Below are positions 1-13,467 of a stretch of 64,000 bases of DNA, piece by piece; positions within the stretch are counted from its first letter, which is position 1; the number at the start of each line of letters is the position of its first letter. The position numbers were made by a program, and so were the translations under genes. The stretch spans positions 5,203,501 to 5,267,500 of the forward strand of contig NZ_CP101750.1 in assembly GCF_026810505.1 (NCBI RefSeq), in the 5' to 3' direction. The DNA comes from Streptomyces sp. Je 1-369. GTDB lineage: Bacteria > Actinomycetota > Actinomycetes > Streptomycetales > Streptomycetaceae. Below the pieces are notes generated by a model. It saw only the letters and a list, made by a program, of their open reading frames with translations. It did no database searches and had not been told where the DNA came from.

Positions 1-2699
<2,699 letters not shown>

Positions 2700-2807
2700 G
2701 CGGCGGCCTTCCTGGTCCGGCGTGCCGGGCGGGGGCGTCGCCTTGAGCGGCGGCTGCCATGAACGGTCAGTGGCCTCAGAAGCCTGGCCTGAGCGGCCTG
2801 AGCGGAC

Positions 2808-3260
2808 TCAGTGGACGCAGAACTCGTTCCCCTCCGGGTCCGTCATGATCACCCACTCGCCTCCCGGCTCTTTGACGTGCTGCTCCACGGCGGCGCCCAG
2901 CGCCTGGAGGCGGGCCACCTCGTCGTCACGGCTTCCCGGCTCGGTGTGTACGTCGAGGTGGAGCCGGTTCTTGCCGGTCTTGGTCTCGGGTACGCGCTGG
3001 AACAGGATCCGGCGGCCGAGGCCGGTGCCGCTCCCCTCGTCGTACGGGTCGTCGGGGTGCCGTACTGCGATCAGGTCCCGCCAGGCGCGGCGGCCGCGGA
3101 ATTCGAGGGTCGCGGCTTCGGGGGCGGCGCCGAGGTCGAGCAGGCGCTCGATCAGTGCGCTGTTGTCCTCGATCTCGTAGCCCAACGTGTCAGCCCAGAA
3201 GGTGGCTTGGGCATGTGGGTCGGCGGCGTCGATGACGAGCTTCCAATGCAGGGTGGACAT
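2808..3260 (-). CDS. VOC (glyoxalase/bleomycin-resistance fold) family protein
   Basis: A 150-residue protein. It opens with a beta strand and DAADPHAQATFWADTLGYE, the typical start of the actinobacterial VOC subfamily. It contains NRLHLDVH in the middle and ends with a WVIMTDPEGNEFCVH strand, the usual place of a metal or substrate ligand. The length fits one VOC protein made of two beta-alpha-beta-beta-beta modules. The substrate is unknown. The ATG at 3260 is the first good start. Confidence 0.9.
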   Translation of the reverse strand: MSTLHWKLVIDAADPHAQATFWADTLGYEIEDNSALIERLLDLGAAPEAATLEFRGRRAWRDLIAVRHPDDPYDEGSGTGLGRRILFQRVPETKTGKNRLHLDVHTEPGSRDDEVARLQALGAAVEQHVKEPGGEWVIMTDPEGNEFCVH

Positions 3261-3448
3261 GGTAACCAGTTATATCGGTTACGTAGGCCCTGTGCACGCA
3301 TTTGCCGTGTACGGCCGCCAAACTGCCGCCACCTAGGGGGACTTTGAGGGCTGGCTCGGGGTGATCCCGGATCGTGCGGCGGCGACGCAGGCGTCACTCT
3401 GGGATTGCGCGGAACCTTGAAATCGAGGGAAGGGGGGGGGAGCAGGCC

Positions 3449-4543
3449 ATGAGGCGGAGTCGATCACTCGTGCGCGCCGCAGACGCGGCCACCTACGTCA
3501 ACGTCTTCGCGCTGACCGGCATCGCCACGGTCCTCGTCACCCGAGCCTTCCTCGCTCAGGCGGGCTATCCACAGCTGGGCGGGGGCGGCGGCAGCCCGCT
3601 GCACATCGCCCACATGCTGTGGGGTGGCCTGCTGATGATGGCGGCGATCCTGCTCACGCTGGGCTTCCTCGGCAGAGCGTCCCGGATTGTCGGCGCCTTC
3701 ATCGGCGGTATCGGCTTCGGACTCTTCATCGACGAGGTCGGCAAACAGATCACGGACGAGCCGGGTTACTTCTATGAACCGGCCGCCGGGATCATCTACT
3801 TGAGCTTCGCGTTGCTGCTCCTCCTCACCCACCTCATACGCCGCCGGGCCACTCGGGCCACCGGCCTCGACGCGCGACAGCGCTCCGTGCACGCCGCCGA
3901 CCTCGCTCTGGCCGGTGTTGCCGACGGGCTCACGGCCGAGCAGCGCCGGGCTGCACTGCGACTTGTCGAGGGCTCGGACCGCGAGCTGGACGCGGCTCTC
4001 GCGCGGCTGATCGCCGCCGTCCCCGAGCGTCCGCCCGCGGTTCACGCGTGGTGGCGGAGGTGGGCGTCCGGCGTGGGGCGTGCGCTGAGGTGGCTGGCAC
4101 GGACACGGATTGTGCTCGCTCTGGCCGTGCTCTGCCTGCTGACCGAAGCGCTGCTGTTCTCCGTCTGGATGTCCGTGGACCTCTTCGGCGGACAACTGGC
4201 GCGGGAACCGCAGCCGGGCGCTCACCTTGCGGTCGCGCTCACCGAAGTGGTGTCGGCCGTCCTGGGAATCATCGGACTGATACGCCTGCGCAGCGACCGG
4301 GCGACGGCCTTCCGGCTCTTCCAGGCGGCGCTGCTCGCGGACATGTTCATCGGCCAGATATTCAAGTTCACGATGGACCAGTTCGCAGCGGTGGTGGAGC
4401 TGGGCGTCGACCTGACCCTGCTCTGGGTGATATCCGCGTCCCTGTCCGCTCAGCGCGCCCTGGTCCCGGCCTCTGCCCCGACCCAACCCCCTGCCCCGAC
4501 CCCACCCCCTGCCCCGGTCTCACCGGGGGCCCGAGCGGCATAG
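3449..4543 (+). CDS. Integral membrane protein of unknown function
   Basis: A 364-residue protein. The ATG at 3449 is preferred over the upstream in-frame start at 3374 because a strong G-rich ribosome site (AGGGGGGGGG) precedes it. There are four N-terminal hydrophobic helices (residues about 20-130), a soluble middle rich in Arg and Ala (about 135-205), and four more C-terminal helices. The tail is a low-complexity Pro/Ala/Thr stretch. I do not recognise a named family; similar proteins are common in actinomycetes. No function is proposed. Confidence 0.85.
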   Translation: MRRSRSLVRAADAATYVNVFALTGIATVLVTRAFLAQAGYPQLGGGGGSPLHIAHMLWGGLLMMAAILLTLGFLGRASRIVGAFIGGIGFGLFIDEVGKQITDEPGYFYEPAAGIIYLSFALLLLLTHLIRRRATRATGLDARQRSVHAADLALAGVADGLTAEQRRAALRLVEGSDRELDAALARLIAAVPERPPAVHAWWRRWASGVGRALRWLARTRIVLALAVLCLLTEALLFSVWMSVDLFGGQLAREPQPGAHLAVALTEVVSAVLGIIGLIRLRSDRATAFRLFQAALLADMFIGQIFKFTMDQFAAVVELGVDLTLLWVISASLSAQRALVPASAPTQPPAPTPPPAPVSPGARAA

Positions 4544-4550
4544 TCGGCTG

Positions 4551-4661
4551 ACCACCGACCACCGACCACCGACCACCGACCACCGACCACCGACCACCGG
4601 CCACTGATCACCGGCCACTGATCACCGGCCACCGGCCACCGGCCACCGACCACCGGCCACC
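4551..4661. repeat. Heptamer tandem repeat (ACCACCG and variants)
   Basis: Between two convergent genes there are about fifteen head-to-tail 7-nt units, first pure ACCACCG, then ACCACTG, ATCACCG and GCCACCG variants. It lies just after the stop of the membrane protein at 4543. There is no hairpin. It looks like slippage-generated simple sequence. Confidence 0.9.
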
Positions 4662-4724
4662 ATCCCGCACCACCCTCTACAAGCGAAGCGATCCCGCCGC
4701 ACTCCGCGGCAGCCCGCCCCACCC

Positions 4725-5792
4725 TCAGACCGCCGCCTCCCGCTCGTCCCGCTCCCCGCGATCACCCTGCCCCAGGGAACCCCCCTGCCCCAGGGAACCC
4801 CCCTGCTCCAGGGAACCCCCCTGCTCCAGGGAACCCCCCGCCTCAACCCCCGTTGCCGCCACCCGTGCCGCCGCAAGGCGTGACGCGTTTCGGCGGGCCG
4901 TGCGTAGGGCGTCCCAGGTCAGGAGGGAGAGGGCGAGCCAGACCAGGGCGAAGCCGGCCCAGCGCTCGGGCGGCATGGCTTCGTGGAAGTACAGGATGCC
5001 GAGCAGGAACTGGAAGACGGGAGCGAGGTATTGGAGGAGTCCCAGCGTGGAGAGCGGTACACGGATCGCCGCCGCTCCGAAGCAGACCAGGGGCGCCGCG
5101 GTCACCACGCCGGTCGCCGCGAGCAGCGCCGCGTGCCCCGCACCTTCCGTGCCGAAGACGATGTCGCCCTGCGTGGCGAGCCACATCAGGTAGGCGACGG
5201 CCGGCAGGAACTGGACGGCGGTCTCGGCGGCGAGGGACTCCAGGCCGCCGAGGTTGACCTTCTTCTTCACCAGGCCGTACGTCGCGAAGGTGAAGGCGAG
5301 GCAGAGGGAGATCCACGGCAGCTGGCCGTACCCGAACGCGAGGACGAGCACCGCGGCGAACCCGACGCCGACCGCCGTCCACTGCAGCGGGCGCAGCCGC
5401 TCGCCGAGGAGCAGGACGCCCATGGCGATGGTGACCAGCGGGTTGATGAAGTAGCCGAGGGAGGCTTCGACGACGTGACCGGAGTTCACGGACCAGATGT
5501 AGACGCCCCAGTTGACGGTGATGACCGCCGCGGCGATCGTCACCAGGCCCAGCCTGCGCGGCTGGCGGAGCAACTCGCGCGCCCAGTCCCAGCGGCGTAT
5601 GAAGAGCAGTGCGATGCCGACCACCACGAGGGACCAGGCCATCCGGTGGGCGAGGATCTCGACGGCGCCGGCCGGTTTGAGGAGCGGCCAGAAGAGGGGG
5701 ACAAGGCCCCACATCCCGTAGGCGGCGAAGCCGTTCAGCAGCCCGGCGCGCTGCTCGTTCTTTGCCGACGTCCCGGCTGCTCCGCTGTCCAC
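4725..5792 (-). CDS. rarD: RarD/EamA family transporter
   Basis: A 355-residue membrane permease of the drug/metabolite transporter superfamily, with about ten transmembrane helices and two EamA repeats. RarD-type landmarks include GLLNGFAAYGMWGLVPLFW at the N-terminus, HRMAWSL, INPLVTIAMGVLLLGERL and LQYLAPVFQFLLGIL. The GTG at 5792 is chosen because GAGGAGG precedes it; the upstream GTG at 5864 lacks a site. The physiological substrate of RarD proteins is not known. The C-terminus carries four GGSLEQ/GGSLGQ hexapeptides encoded by a DNA repeat. Confidence 0.92.
   Translation of the reverse strand: MDSGAAGTSAKNEQRAGLLNGFAAYGMWGLVPLFWPLLKPAGAVEILAHRMAWSLVVVGIALLFIRRWDWARELLRQPRRLGLVTIAAAVITVNWGVYIWSVNSGHVVEASLGYFINPLVTIAMGVLLLGERLRPLQWTAVGVGFAAVLVLAFGYGQLPWISLCLAFTFATYGLVKKKVNLGGLESLAAETAVQFLPAVAYLMWLATQGDIVFGTEGAGHAALLAATGVVTAAPLVCFGAAAIRVPLSTLGLLQYLAPVFQFLLGILYFHEAMPPERWAGFALVWLALSLLTWDALRTARRNASRLAAARVAATGVEAGGSLEQGGSLEQGGSLGQGGSLGQGDRGERDEREAAV
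4766..4837. repeat. 18-nt tandem repeat in the 3' end of rarD
   Basis: Four almost identical units of CCTGCTCCAGGGAACCCC lie in tandem, in frame, encoding the C-terminal hexapeptide repeats of the transporter. Confidence 0.92.
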
Positions 5793-5883
5793 GGCTCCTC
5801 CTCGATGCACGGCAGTCCCGCTGCTGCCGCACTGACGGTAGCGCCGCGAGCCCCCGCCTGTCATGCCCGTAAATGGGAGACAG

Positions 5884-6759
5884 TCATGACCGGCGGTTCA
5901 GGCCTTCGAGCGCCGCCGAGATGGCTTCGGAAAGGGGCGTCGTCGGGCGGCCGATGAGCCGGGCCAGTTCACCGGTCGTCCCGGCCAGCCGGCCCCGCGC
6001 GACGGCCGCGTCCACGTCGACGAGGACCGCGGCCAGCGGCTCCGGCAGCCCGGCGCCGGTCAGCACGGCGAGGTGCTGCTCGGCGGGGACGTTCGCGTAC
6101 GAGATGTCCAGGCCGGTCTGGGTCGCGACCTCAGCGGCGTACTCGGCGAAGCTCCAGGCGACGTCGCCGCTCAGCTCGTACACCTTGTTCTCGTGGCCGT
6201 CGCCGGTCAGGACGGCGACGGCGGCCGCCGCGTAGTCGGCGCGGGAGGCGGAGGCGACTCGGCCCTCGCCCGCGGAGGCGACGACGGCGCCGTGCTCAAG
6301 GACCGGGGCGAGGTGCTCGGTGTAGTTCTCGTGGTACCAGCCGTTGCGCAGGAACGTGTAGGGCAGGCCGGAGTCGAGGATGAGCTGCTCGGTCACCTTG
6401 TGCTCGGCCGCCAGCTCGAAGTCGGCGTCGGGGCCGCCGAGGACGCCCGTGTAGGCGAGGAGCGCGACGCCCGCCGTGCTCGCCGCGTCGACCACCGCGC
6501 GGTGCTGCGGCACGCGCTGCCCGACCTCGCTGCCGGAGATCATCAGGACCCGGTCACCGGCGGCGAAGACGCCCTCCAGAGTCTCGGGGACGCTGTAGTC
6601 GGCGATTCGCAGCTCGATGCCGCGCTCGGCGAGGTCGGCGGCCTTGCCCTTGTCGCGTACGACGGCCGCGATGTCCCCGGCGGGGACCCGGGTGGCGAGC
6701 AGCCCCTCGATGACGAGACGGCCGAGGTTTCCGGTGGCTCCGGTGACGACGATGCTCAT
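5884..6759 (-). CDS. NmrA/SDR-type NAD(P)-binding oxidoreductase
   Basis: A 291-residue atypical short-chain dehydrogenase with the nucleotide-binding motif GATGNLG at residues 7-13. The body resembles QorB-like NAD(P)H:quinone oxidoreductases: an LLAYTGV stretch, an LPYTFLRNGWYHENY segment, and no classical YxxxK. The ATG at 6759 is chosen because AGGAG lies 9 nt upstream; the upstream in-frame extension lacks NmrA-family similarity. It is transcribed divergently from an HxlR-type regulator, the standard arrangement for a redox-regulated reductase and its repressor. The redox partner is not known. Confidence 0.92.
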   Translation of the reverse strand: MSIVVTGATGNLGRLVIEGLLATRVPAGDIAAVVRDKGKAADLAERGIELRIADYSVPETLEGVFAAGDRVLMISGSEVGQRVPQHRAVVDAASTAGVALLAYTGVLGGPDADFELAAEHKVTEQLILDSGLPYTFLRNGWYHENYTEHLAPVLEHGAVVASAGEGRVASASRADYAAAAVAVLTGDGHENKVYELSGDVAWSFAEYAAEVATQTGLDISYANVPAEQHLAVLTGAGLPEPLAAVLVDVDAAVARGRLAGTTGELARLIGRPTTPLSEAISAALEGLNRRS

Positions 6760-6833
6760 GTCTGAAAGCTCCTGGTGAGTGACTCTTCGGTGTGGTCTGC
6801 CACCCACGCTAGCTACAGCGCTAACTATTCGAA

Positions 6834-6858
6834 AGTACCCACTTTGAAGTAAGGTACT
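6834..6858. promoter_or_regulatory. Inverted repeat, candidate HxlR operator
   Basis: AGTACC and GGTACT are separated by 13 nt in the 102-bp divergent intergenic region, ending just before the HxlR ATG. HxlR-family proteins bind GTAC-type inverted repeats in divergent promoters, so autorepression and control of the reductase gene are likely. Confidence 0.65.
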
Positions 6859-6861
6859 GGC

Positions 6862-7233
6862 ATGGACGTAAGCACGTGGAGGGTCGCGGGCGAGGAAATG
6901 TGTCCCCACCGGCTCGTTCTGGAGCATGTGACGAGCCGGTGGGGCGTCCTCGTCCTGCTGGCCCTGGAGGAGCGCTCGTACCGGTTCAGTGAGCTGCGAC
7001 GGCACATCGGCCGCGTCAGCGAGAAAATGCTGGCGCAGACCCTGCAGACCTTGGAGCGCGACGGCATCGTGCACCGCGACGCCAAACCGGTCATCCCACC
7101 CCGGGTCGACTACTCCCTCACGGACCTCGGCCGCGAGGCGGCAGCGCAGGTCAGGGCCCTCTCGGCCTGGACCGACCGGCGCATGGGCGATGTACAGAAG
7201 GCGCGCCAGGCATACGACGAGGCCCGGTCCTGA
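6862..7233 (+). CDS. HxlR family winged-helix transcriptional regulator
   Basis: A 123-residue DNA-binding protein with the HxlR (MarR-like winged helix) layout. It has an N-terminal Cys (EEMCPHRLVLEHVTSRWG), then RYRFSELRRHIGRVSEKMLAQTLQTLERDGIV, then a wing ending in VDYSLTDLG. Cys14 is in the position used as a redox or electrophile sensor in HypR/QorR-type members. It is divergent from the NmrA-like reductase gene, which is its likely target. Confidence 0.94.
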   Translation: MDVSTWRVAGEEMCPHRLVLEHVTSRWGVLVLLALEERSYRFSELRRHIGRVSEKMLAQTLQTLERDGIVHRDAKPVIPPRVDYSLTDLGREAAAQVRALSAWTDRRMGDVQKARQAYDEARS

Positions 7234-7252
7234 GGATCAGGACCGGGCCTCG
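7218..7252. terminator. Strong hairpin between convergent HxlR and korB genes
   Basis: Perfect 16-bp stem (CGAGGCCCGGTCCTGA and its complement) with a 3-nt loop. The left arm overlaps the HxlR stop codon. It lacks a clear T tract but sits between two converging genes and probably ends transcription from both sides. Confidence 0.8.
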
Positions 7253-7281
7253 CGCAAGAGAACACACAAGAGAAGGCCGGA

Positions 7282-8365
<1,084 letters not shown>

Positions 8366-8373
<8 letters not shown>

Positions 8374-10297
8374 CGATGGCCTCCTTGAGAGCCGTGGCGA
8401 GCTGCTCGGCCTTGAACGGCATTCCGTTGACCTGGTTGTACGAGACTGCGTCCACCAGATATCGCGCCCGGATCAGCGTGGCGAGCTGCCCGAGGTTCAT
8501 CTCGGGGATCACCACCTTGTCGTAACGCGCGAGGACGTCGCCCAGATTCCGCGGGAACGGGTTGAGGTGGCGCAGATGGGCCTGCGCGATGGACTCACCC
8601 GCGGCACGCAGCCGCCGGACGGCCGCGGTGATCGGCCCGTACGTCGAACCCCAGCCGAGGACCAGCGTGTCGGCGTCCCCGCCCGCGTCGTCGACCTCCA
8701 GGTCGGGTACGGCGATCCCGTCGATCTTGGCCTGGCGGGTCCGGACCATGAAGTCGTGGTTGGCTGGGTCGTACGAGATGTTGCCCGTGCCGTCCTGCTT
8801 CTCGATGCCGCCGATGCGGTGCTCCAGACCCGGCGTGCCCGGGATCGCCCACGGGCGGGCCAGGGTCTGCGGATCGCGCTTGTACGGCCAGAAGACCTCG
8901 CTGCCGTCGGCCTCGGTGTGATTGGTGCCCGAAGCGAACTGAACCCGCAGGTCGGGCAGTTCGTCGACCTCGGGGATGCGCCAGGGCTCCGAGCCGTTGG
9001 CGAGGTAGCCGTCGGAAAGGAGGAACACCGGTGTCCGGTACGTCACCGCGATCCGGGCCGCCTCCAGCGCCGCGTCGAAGCAGTCCGCCGGGGTCTTCGG
9101 CGCCACGATCGGCACCGGCGCCTCGCCGTTGCGCCCGAACATCGCCTGGAGCAGGTCGGCCTGCTCGGTCTTCGTCGGCAGGCCCGTACTCGGCCCGCCG
9201 CGCTGGATGTCCACGACCAGCAGCGGCAGTTCGAGGCTGACGGCCAGGCCGATGGTCTCCGACTTGAGCGCCACACCGGGGCCCGACGTCGTCGTCACCG
9301 CGAGCGATCCGCCGAACGCGGCGCCCAGGGCCGCGCCGATGCCCGCGATCTCGTCCTCGGCCTGGAAGGTCCGCACGCCGAAGTTCTTGTGCTTGGAGAG
9401 CTCGTGCAGGATGTCCGAGGCGGGAGTGATCGGGTAACTGCCCAGGTAGAGCGGCAGATCCGCCTGCCGGCCCGCCGCGATCAGACCGTACGACAGTGCC
9501 AGGTTGCCGGAGATGTTGCGGTAGGTGCCGGTCGCGAACGCGTGGGAGGCGGGGGCGACTTCGTAGGAGACCGCGAAGTCCTCGGTGGTCTCGCCGAAGT
9601 TCCACCCCGCGTGGAACGCCGCGATGTTCGCCTCGGCGATCTCCGGGCGCTTGGCGAACTTGGCTCGAAGGAACTTCTCGGTTCCCTCGGTCGGCCGGTG
9701 GTACATCCACGAAAGGAGTCCGAGCGCGAACATGTTCTTCGAGCGCCCCGCGTCCTTGCGGGAGAGGTCGAATTCCTTGAGGGCCTCCACGGTCAGCGTG
9801 GTCAGCGGCACCGGGTGCACGCTGTAGCCGTCCAGGGAGCCGTCCTCCAGCGGGGAGGTGGCGTAGCCGACCTTCTGCATGGCGCGCTTGGAGAACTCGT
9901 CGGTGTTCACGATGACCTCGGCGCCGCGCGGCACGTCACCGATGTTCGCCTTCAGCGCCGCCGGGTTCATCGCCACCAGTACGTTCGGGGCGTCGCCCGG
10001 CGTCAGGATGTCGTGGTCGGCGAAGTGCAGCTGAAAAGACGACACGCCCGGCAGTGTTCCTGCGGGCGCGCGGATCTCGGCGGGGAAGTTCGGCAGCGTC
10101 GACAGGTCGTTGCCGAAGGACGCGGTCTCCGAGGTGAACCGGTCACCCGTGAGCTGCATACCGTCACCGGAGTCGCCCGCGAAGCGGATGATGACCCGGT
10201 CCAGACGCCGCACGTCCTTGTCACCTGCGGGCTTGCGTTGCTCTCCGACGACAGCTCCGTCGGCCTGCTCGGCTTGGCTACTGACCTGGCTGGTCAC
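8366..10297 (-). CDS. korA: 2-oxoacid:acceptor oxidoreductase, fused gamma-alpha subunit
   Basis: Partner of KorB in CoA-dependent oxidative decarboxylation. The 643-residue protein joins an N-terminal gamma domain (about 35-225: RFAGDSGDGMQLTGDRF, PAEIRAPAGT) to an alpha pyrimidine-binding domain (from about 250: GSYPITPASDILHELSKH, FQAEDEIAGIGAALGAAFGG). This fused form is normal in actinobacteria. It starts with GTG at 10297 behind GGAGGTCC. It is the first gene of a korA-korB operon. Electrons would go to ferredoxin, which is relevant because an EFG-less complex I operon lies 4 kb away. Confidence 0.95.
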
Positions 10298-10803
10298 TGA
10301 ACTGGACCTCCCTCGAGGCGACTGAGCGGATCGCCGGGACGACCGGCGCTCCCAAGGTCCACCCTACGTCTGTAAGGGTCGCCTTCCTGGGGTTGTTCGC
10401 ATGATGGATGTACTTCTGAGACACCGTGTTGCGCTGGTTTGCCATGGTTCGCCTCGCCCCCCGGTCCGTCATGGATGACGCTCCCCGCTCATCCTTTGGT
10501 TCTAGGACTTGCGTCCCTGGGGCCTGCTTCCGGCCGACTCCGGCTGCCTGCGACGTTCGGTCACTCTCCGTGGCTTCCCCTGATCCCGCTCCTGATTCCA
10601 CTCCTGATTCCGCTGGTCGCGCTCGTGCCTACGGTGATGTCCCGTCGGGTCCCGGGCGTGTCCGAAGGCGCCCCTCGATGGCCCTGGCAAGGGGTCCGAC
10701 GGCACCCGACCGGGGCTCCAGTGACGCCCGACCGGGGCTGTGGCCACAGCCCCGGACCGGCGCCTTCCGCCGGCTCCCGTCTACCTGACAGGGTGTCAGT
10801 TGT
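10298..10803. other. 506-bp stretch between korA and the response regulator gene
   Basis: This holds the korA upstream region. A short open frame on the minus strand (ATG at 10444, 55 codons, behind GAGG) runs into the korA start and could be a leader peptide, but is unproven. At 10581-10613 there is a 12-nt repeat (CCTGATTCCACT-like, three copies). I see no convincing conserved gene. Confidence 0.6.
10732..10755 (-). terminator. 24-bp perfect palindrome, probable terminator of the response regulator gene
   Basis: CCGGGGCTGTGG followed directly by its exact complement. It lies about 50 nt after the response-regulator stop codon. There is no T tract. Confidence 0.55.
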
Positions 10804-11463
10804 TCATGAGTTGAGATAGGTGAGGACCGCGAGCACGCGGCGGTGATCCCCGTCGCTCGGGGAGAGCCCGAGCTTCAGGAAGATGTTGCTCACGTGCTTC
10901 TCGACGGCGCCGTCGCTCACCACGAGCTGCCGGGCGACCGCCGAGTTGGTCCGGCCTTCGGCCATGAGGCCGAGTACCTCGCGTTCGCGCGGAGTAAGCC
11001 CCGCGAGCACATCTTGCTTGCGGCTGCGGCCGAGGAGCTGCGCCACGACCTCCGGGTCGAGCGCCGTGCCGCCGTCCGCCACGCGCACCACGGCGTCGAC
11101 GAACTCCCGCACCTCGGCGACGCGGTCCTTGAGCAGATAGCCCACACCACGGCTCGAACCGGCGAGCAGTTCGGTGGCGTACTGCTCCTCGACGTACTGC
11201 GAAAGGACCAGGACCCCGAGGCCGGGGTGCTGATGCCGCAGATACACGGCGGCGCGCACGCCTTCGTCGGTGTGGGTCGGCGGCATCCGCACGTCGGCGA
11301 CGACCACGTCCGGCAGCGTGTCCTGCGCGGCCAGCTCGGTGATCGTCTTGATCAGGGCGTCGGCGTCTCCCACCCCGGCGACCACATCGTGCCCGCGGTC
11401 GGTCAGCAACCGGGTCAGGCCCTCCCTGAGCAGCACTGAATCCTCGGCGATGACCACCCGCAC
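10804..11463 (-). CDS. NarL/FixJ family response regulator
   Basis: A 219-residue two-domain regulator. The receiver has VVIAEDS at the N-terminus, phospho-acceptor Asp in [10 protein letters not shown], and the conserved Thr/Ser and Lys positions (VLVLSQY, GYLLKD). The C-terminal LuxR helix-turn-helix is [25 protein letters not shown] followed by [14 protein letters not shown]. The GTG at 11463, preceded by GGAGGA, is chosen; the longer upstream frame is low-complexity DNA. Two sensor kinases lie directly upstream on the same strand and are the probable partners. Confidence 0.95.
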   Translation of the reverse strand: MRVVIAEDSVLLREGLTRLLTDRGHDVVAGVGDADALIKTITELAAQDTLPDVVVADVRMPPTHTDEGVRAAVYLRHQHPGLGVLVLSQYVEEQYATELLAGSSRGVGYLLKDRVAEVREFVDAVVRVADGGTALDPEVVAQLLGRSRKQDVLAGLTPREREVLGLMAEGRTNSAVARQLVVSDGAVEKHVSNIFLKLGLSPSDGDHRRVLAVLTYLNS

Positions 11464-11530
11464 TTTGTCCTCCACTTTTTGGCCCCCCGGCACTTTTTCT
11501 GGCCCCCGGGCACTTTTGGCCCCCCGGCGC
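11461..11530. repeat. About 20-nt tandem repeat at the start of the response regulator gene
   Basis: Three imperfect units of the form CACTTTTTGGCCCCCCGG lie end to end just upstream of the chosen start codon. Confidence 0.7.
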
Positions 11531-11739
11531 GCTTGTCTGGTCCGCGTCCGGCCGTCGGCGGTGTTGCCGGCCGGACACGTGGCGCCGACCGCTTGGCGCC
11601 GAACACTTGGCACCTCAGTATCGCGCGATCCGCCGCGACCCACCGGCCCGCTCGCCGGACTGCTCCCTTGCCGCCGGGGCAGGGGGCCGCCCCCGGTGGG
11701 GGTACGTACCGGGGGCGGGGGGCGAGGGGGACTTAGCTC

Positions 11740-11855
11740 AGGACGAGGCGGGGCGAGGCGGGGCGAGGCAGGGCGGGGCTCAGCTCAGGAGTGCGGCGGG
11801 GCGGGGCGGGGTGGGGCGAGGCCTCAGGAGTGCGGCGAGGCGAAGGCGGGGCTCA
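11740..11855. repeat. G-rich low-complexity repeats between regulator and kinase genes
   Basis: Runs of GGGGCGAGGC units and two copies of CTCAGGAGTGCGGCG fill the gap between the kinase stop codon and the response-regulator gene. There is no coding content. Confidence 0.7.
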
Positions 11856-11886
11856 GCGCCGCACTCGGGGCCAGCGGCCGACCCCC

Positions 11887-13251
11887 TCAGGCCTGGCGCC
11901 ACGGCAGTTCCGCCGTGATCGTCGTCGGGCCGCCCACCGGCGAGTCGACGACCAGGATCCCGTCGACCGCGTCGAGCCGCTCCGCGAGCCCCGCGAGGCC
12001 GGAGCCCGCCGACACGTCGGCGCCGCCCGTCCCGTTGTCGGTCACCTGGAGCATCAGCCGGTTCTCGGCGCGCCAGACGTCGACGCCCGCGGCCCTGGCA
12101 CGGCTGTGCTTGCTGATGTTCTGCAGCAACTCGGAGACCGTGAAGTACGCGATGCCCTCGATGGCCGCCGCCGGGCGGCTCGTCAGGTCCACCTCCACCT
12201 GGACCGGCACCGTGCAGCGGGCCGCCAGCGAGGAGAGGGCGGCGTCCAGGCCGCGGTCGGTGAGGACGGCGGGGTGGATGCCGCGGGCCAGATCACGCAG
12301 CTCCTGCAAGGCCACCTTCACCTCGCCGTGCGCCTCGTCGACCATGCGCGCCGCCGCCTCCGGGTCCTCGGACAGCTTCTCCTTGGCCAGGCCCAGATCC
12401 ATGGCGAGGGCGACGAGGCGGGCCTGCGCGCCGTCGTGCAGATCGCGCTCGATGCGGCGCAGGTCGGCGGCGGCGGTGTCCACGACCACGCCACGGTCCG
12501 ACTCCAGCTCGACGACGCGGGTCGCGAGCCGCGAGGGGCCGAGCAGCCCGTACACCATCACGCGGTCCACGGTCGTCAGCGCCCGCAGGATCCACGGAGT
12601 GGCCAGCGTGATGAGGAGGCCCGTCGCGGCGGTGATGCCGATCTCGAAGGGGTTGTCGAGGTAGATGCGGTGCCCGTCGTCCCCGCCGTACAGCTGGATG
12701 CCGTCCTGTCCTCCGTACATCGGGAAGAGCCAGAACCACAGCGGATACGTGAGCATCACCCAGCCGTACGCCCAGAAGATGATCGCCACCGTGAACGAGA
12801 AGACCGACCACGGCAGCATCAGCAGCGAGTAGAGGACGTGCCGCCAGGACGCACCGCTCTTGAGGACCGCGCCCACGAGCGCCATCGGACCGCGGCCGTT
12901 GGGACGCAGCGGCTCCGGCGCGGCGACGTCCACGCCGAGCAGGCCGCGCGCCCGCGTCCGTTCCAGGGCGCCGATGCCGCGGCAACCCGCGAGGGCGGCC
13001 GCGAGCACCGGGATGCCGATGAAGGTGATCAGCAGGCCCACGCCGAGCGAGAGCATGGTGACGGCGAAGACGAAGGACGTGATGCCGATCGGCAGGCTCA
13101 GCATGGTGTAGCCGAACTCCCGCCAGGTGCGGGCCTCGATGGGGGCGCGCAGTCCTGCGGGCAGCCGGTGGCGCCGCCGCTCCTCGACGTCGGTTCCCCG
13201 GAAGTCCGGCCGGTCCATGTGCGTGTACCCCTGTCCGTAATCCGTGGCCAT
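11887..13251 (-). CDS. Sensor histidine kinase (HisKA_3 type), copy 1
   Basis: A 454-residue membrane kinase. Residues about 40-235 form a sensor region with hydrophobic helices (LSLPIGITSFVFAVTMLSLG, LLMLPWSVFSFTVAIIFWAY, IGITAATGLLITLATPWIL). The dimerisation/phospho-acceptor motif is RRIERDLHDGAQARL with His272. The ATPase domain carries VSELLQNISKHS (N box), DNGTGG (G1) and GSGLAGLAERL (G2). The length and order are typical for NarL-partner kinases. It is paired with the response regulator just downstream and is a tandem paralogue of the next gene. Confidence 0.95.
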   Translation of the reverse strand: MATDYGQGYTHMDRPDFRGTDVEERRRHRLPAGLRAPIEARTWREFGYTMLSLPIGITSFVFAVTMLSLGVGLLITFIGIPVLAAALAGCRGIGALERTRARGLLGVDVAAPEPLRPNGRGPMALVGAVLKSGASWRHVLYSLLMLPWSVFSFTVAIIFWAYGWVMLTYPLWFWLFPMYGGQDGIQLYGGDDGHRIYLDNPFEIGITAATGLLITLATPWILRALTTVDRVMVYGLLGPSRLATRVVELESDRGVVVDTAAADLRRIERDLHDGAQARLVALAMDLGLAKEKLSEDPEAAARMVDEAHGEVKVALQELRDLARGIHPAVLTDRGLDAALSSLAARCTVPVQVEVDLTSRPAAAIEGIAYFTVSELLQNISKHSRARAAGVDVWRAENRLMLQVTDNGTGGADVSAGSGLAGLAERLDAVDGILVVDSPVGGPTTITAELPWRQA

Positions 13252-13467
13252 CGCTGCCGTCCGTTTCTGCGTCCGTATGTGCGAGCCTGAGCTGGGCCTG
13301 GGCCCGTGGTGTTTCGTGTTTCACGGCTGCCTGTCCGCCGTGGTTGCCGTGGTTGCCGTGGTTACAGACTCGCCGCTGCGCCGGCCCCGGGCCATGGAGC
13401 CGGTCGGCGTCTTGAACCGGGGGTTTTCCCTACCTCCGGGACCCGTGAGGGTCAGCGGCGGCACCCG

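Noticed and set aside
4551..4661. Regulatory iterons
   Set aside because: A pure heptamer tract between converging genes with gradual degeneration looks like slippage; there is no replication gene or promoter beside it.
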